NCBI GenBank assembly: GCA_016125405.1
Contig: WGLW01000019.1
Location: 62,001-126,000, forward strand
Direction: 5' to 3'
Origin: Alphaproteobacteria bacterium
GTDB taxonomy: Bacteria > Pseudomonadota > Alphaproteobacteria > Caulobacterales > Hyphomonadaceae
DNA: 64,000 nucleotides
The position numbers and the translations under genes are program-made. Shown one piece after another: positions 62,165 to 64,000 of the stretch; positions within the stretch are counted from its first letter, which is position 1, and each line of letters starts with the position of its first letter. A model generated the notes under the pieces. The model was not told the DNA's origin, ran no database searches, and was given only the letters and a program-made list of their open reading frames with translations.

Positions 62165-62804
62165 GCTTCTCTGCCGCGTCGCTCGAAATGCTGATGCGAT
62201 GTCCGGCAGCTGCGAGTGCTTGTTGCAAGCGCGCGAAATCATGTTGAGCGGGGATACCGGCGAACCAAGCGCTGCCGTCGCTATCGAACATCACGTCTAG
62301 TCGTCTATCCTCTGCGATGGCCGGTCTCTCGTACTGAAGGAACTTTCGTCCTAGTTCTGTGAGGACGTGCAGAGACTGGTTGTCGCTTCCGCGCAACGCT
62401 TTGGTTTGAGGGGCACCGCTGACGAATGGGCCAACCATAACAGCGTCAATTAGGCCCGGGCATCTTCGTAGCCAGGGCTCGATTTCGTGGAATTCATACC
62501 CAGTAAAAACCAGCACGTCGGAAGTAGACATCCCACGCCAGGCACGGAGGATTACCTCCAACGCCTCAGGCTGCTCGAACGGCTCTCCGCCGGAAACAGT
62601 GAGGCCATCTGCCTCCATACTCCAATCGCCGATATTGGCCAGTAGGCTCTCAGTATCCGTCGCATGAAGACCGGACTTCCAAGTGTCAGCGGATATGCAT
62701 CCCGGGCATCGAATTGAACAACCTTGGAACCAAATCCCGAGACGACGGCCCGGCCCTAGGGTCGTAACCGGGAAATGAACTCGAGAGATTGACACTCCGC
62801 TCAT
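62157..62804 (-). CDS. Radical SAM protein, NrdG-like single 4Fe-4S cluster activase family
   Basis: WFQGCSIRCPGCISADTW (CxxxCxxC), DGLTVSGGEPFEQPEALEVILRAWR; 8-bp and 4-bp overlaps with flanking genes. Confidence 0.9.
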   Translation of the reverse strand: MSGVSISRVHFPVTTLGPGRRLGIWFQGCSIRCPGCISADTWKSGLHATDTESLLANIGDWSMEADGLTVSGGEPFEQPEALEVILRAWRGMSTSDVLVFTGYEFHEIEPWLRRCPGLIDAVMVGPFVSGAPQTKALRGSDNQSLHVLTELGRKFLQYERPAIAEDRRLDVMFDSDGSAWFAGIPAQHDFARLQQALAAAGHRISISSDAAEKHD

Positions 62805-64000
62805 TCGGTTTCGATGACCAGACTAGTCGAGTCATTGGTTTCGATATCGCGAATTGCATACCGCCCCTGTGTCTCAAATCCAAAGAGCCCACGCGCAAGG
62901 GGATTGATCAGGTGCGCCTCGATCTGATTCCGAATTCCGCGACCGCCGTTAGACAGATCAGCAGTACAAAGACGCTTCAAGTCCGCCTTGGCCCGATCGC
63001 TGATGGTCACCTGATAGCCTAGCGAGGCGGCATCAGCGAACACGCTCGAGATCATCATCTCAAAGATTTGGTCCGCCACGTCCGGGCGAATAAAATCAAA
63101 TACGATGATATTCTCGCCTATGCGGTTCAGGATTTCTGGTCGGTTCAGCACCAACTTGAAATGCTTGTCGATCTCGGATCGAACACGCTCGCGAACTTCC
63201 GCAAACGAATGGTCGGGTGTCACGTTCGCAACGCGCGTGCCGTCGGGAGAACTGGAAAAAATACCCAAGTTCGACGTGAAGACGATAAGAGCCTCGGAGA
63301 AATACACACGGTCGCCGCGCCCCGACGTCAGCACGCCGTCATCGAGGATCTGCAGAAACTTGTCCAAGATCCGGGGATGGGCCTTTTCGATCTCGTCGAA
63401 CAGCACAACGCTAAATGGTTTCTCACGAATGGCATTCGTGAGTTCACCGCCGACATCATAGCCGACATAGCCGGGAGGCGCCCCTAACAAGCGTTGGTCA
63501 GCGTGCTCAGCGCTGAACTCACTCATGTCAAAGCGGATGTAAGCCGTTTCATCGCCGAACAACAGCTCGGTAACCGCCTTGGCAAGTTCCGTCTTTCCCA
63601 CGCCGGTCGGACCCGCAAGAAATGCAACGCCTCGCGGCCGCCCGGATCGGCGTCCACCACCTATCCCGGTGGCGGCCCGCTTCACGATGTCCAGCATGTG
63701 GGTTACTGCGTGCGTTTGACCAACCACACGCTTGGCAATCTCAGCGCTGCCGGAAGCAATTCTTGCACGCTCGATCTTCTTCCAGCTGTCCTCAGTCACG
63801 CCCACTTTGTAGCGACGAATAGCTTCGCCAACGTCGGCAACCGACACATTTTCAGACCGGGCAAGCTGCGCAATAGCATTCAGGTCGACCAGCTGAAGGC
63901 CCTCGGTGTCGTCAACTAGTTCGTCTTCGGCCCCGCGAAGCATGTCGGCTGAGGCAGTGCGCGCACCTGGAAAGGTTCGAATCAGGTGGGGGGCTATCGC
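62801..64000 (-). CDS. ClpB/ClpA-like AAA+ ATPase, C-terminal (D2-like) module; 5' end outside window
   Basis: GVAFLAGPTGVGKTELAKAVTELLFGDETAYIRFDMSEF...LLGAPPGYVGYDVGGELTNAIREKPFSVVLFDEIEKAHP; frame stays open to 64000 (AIAPHLIRTFPGARTASADMLRG). Confidence 0.92.
   Translation of the reverse strand, partial: AIAPHLIRTFPGARTASADMLRGAEDELVDDTEGLQLVDLNAIAQLARSENVSVADVGEAIRRYKVGVTEDSWKKIERARIASGSAEIAKRVVGQTHAVTHMLDIVKRAATGIGGGRRSGRPRGVAFLAGPTGVGKTELAKAVTELLFGDETAYIRFDMSEFSAEHADQRLLGAPPGYVGYDVGGELTNAIREKPFSVVLFDEIEKAHPRILDKFLQILDDGVLTSGRGDRVYFSEALIVFTSNLGIFSSSPDGTRVANVTPDHSFAEVRERVRSEIDKHFKLVLNRPEILNRIGENIIVFDFIRPDVADQIFEMMISSVFADAASLGYQVTISDRAKADLKRLCTADLSNGGRGIRNQIEAHLINPLARGLFGFETQGRYAIRDIETNDSTSLVIETE

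Overview
High-GC alphaproteobacterial chromosome; gene content (popZ, mucR, nrdR-rib-nusB-thiL cluster, hemA-type ALA synthase) suggests Caulobacterales/Hyphomonadaceae-like, but this is inference only. Positions 1-44048 are mostly core: an exopolysaccharide-type cluster, ABC iron/B12-type uptake genes, tRNA-Val, tRNA-Pro, ihfA, fabH/plsX, bamE, a riboflavin/nusB/thiL operon, glyA, mucR, hemA, ispH, argS, ilvD, valS, popZ, tolC-like and pcm. A tRNA-Cys gene at 43975-44048 is followed directly by a tyrosine integrase. From there to the right edge the window looks like one integrated accessory element: integrase, metallophosphoesterase, IS110 transposase, DUF4279 protein, AlpA-type regulator, small unknown ORFs, PrimPol/DUF5906-type replication protein and an iteron-like repeat cluster. 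Downstream, on the minus strand, is a compact operon with overlapping start/stop codons: a ClpB-like AAA+ ATPase (cut by the window edge), a NrdG-like radical SAM protein, a ~2075-aa protein (zinc ribbons, degenerate protein kinase, DUF4011-like region, SF1 DNA2-like helicase, MTES_1575-like nuclease) and a ~445-aa 'MSGPKVVR' protein, with a 342-aa unknown protein further downstream. This operon is the best candidate for an undescribed, probably anti-mobile-element, system. All family calls come from reading the translations; no searches were run.
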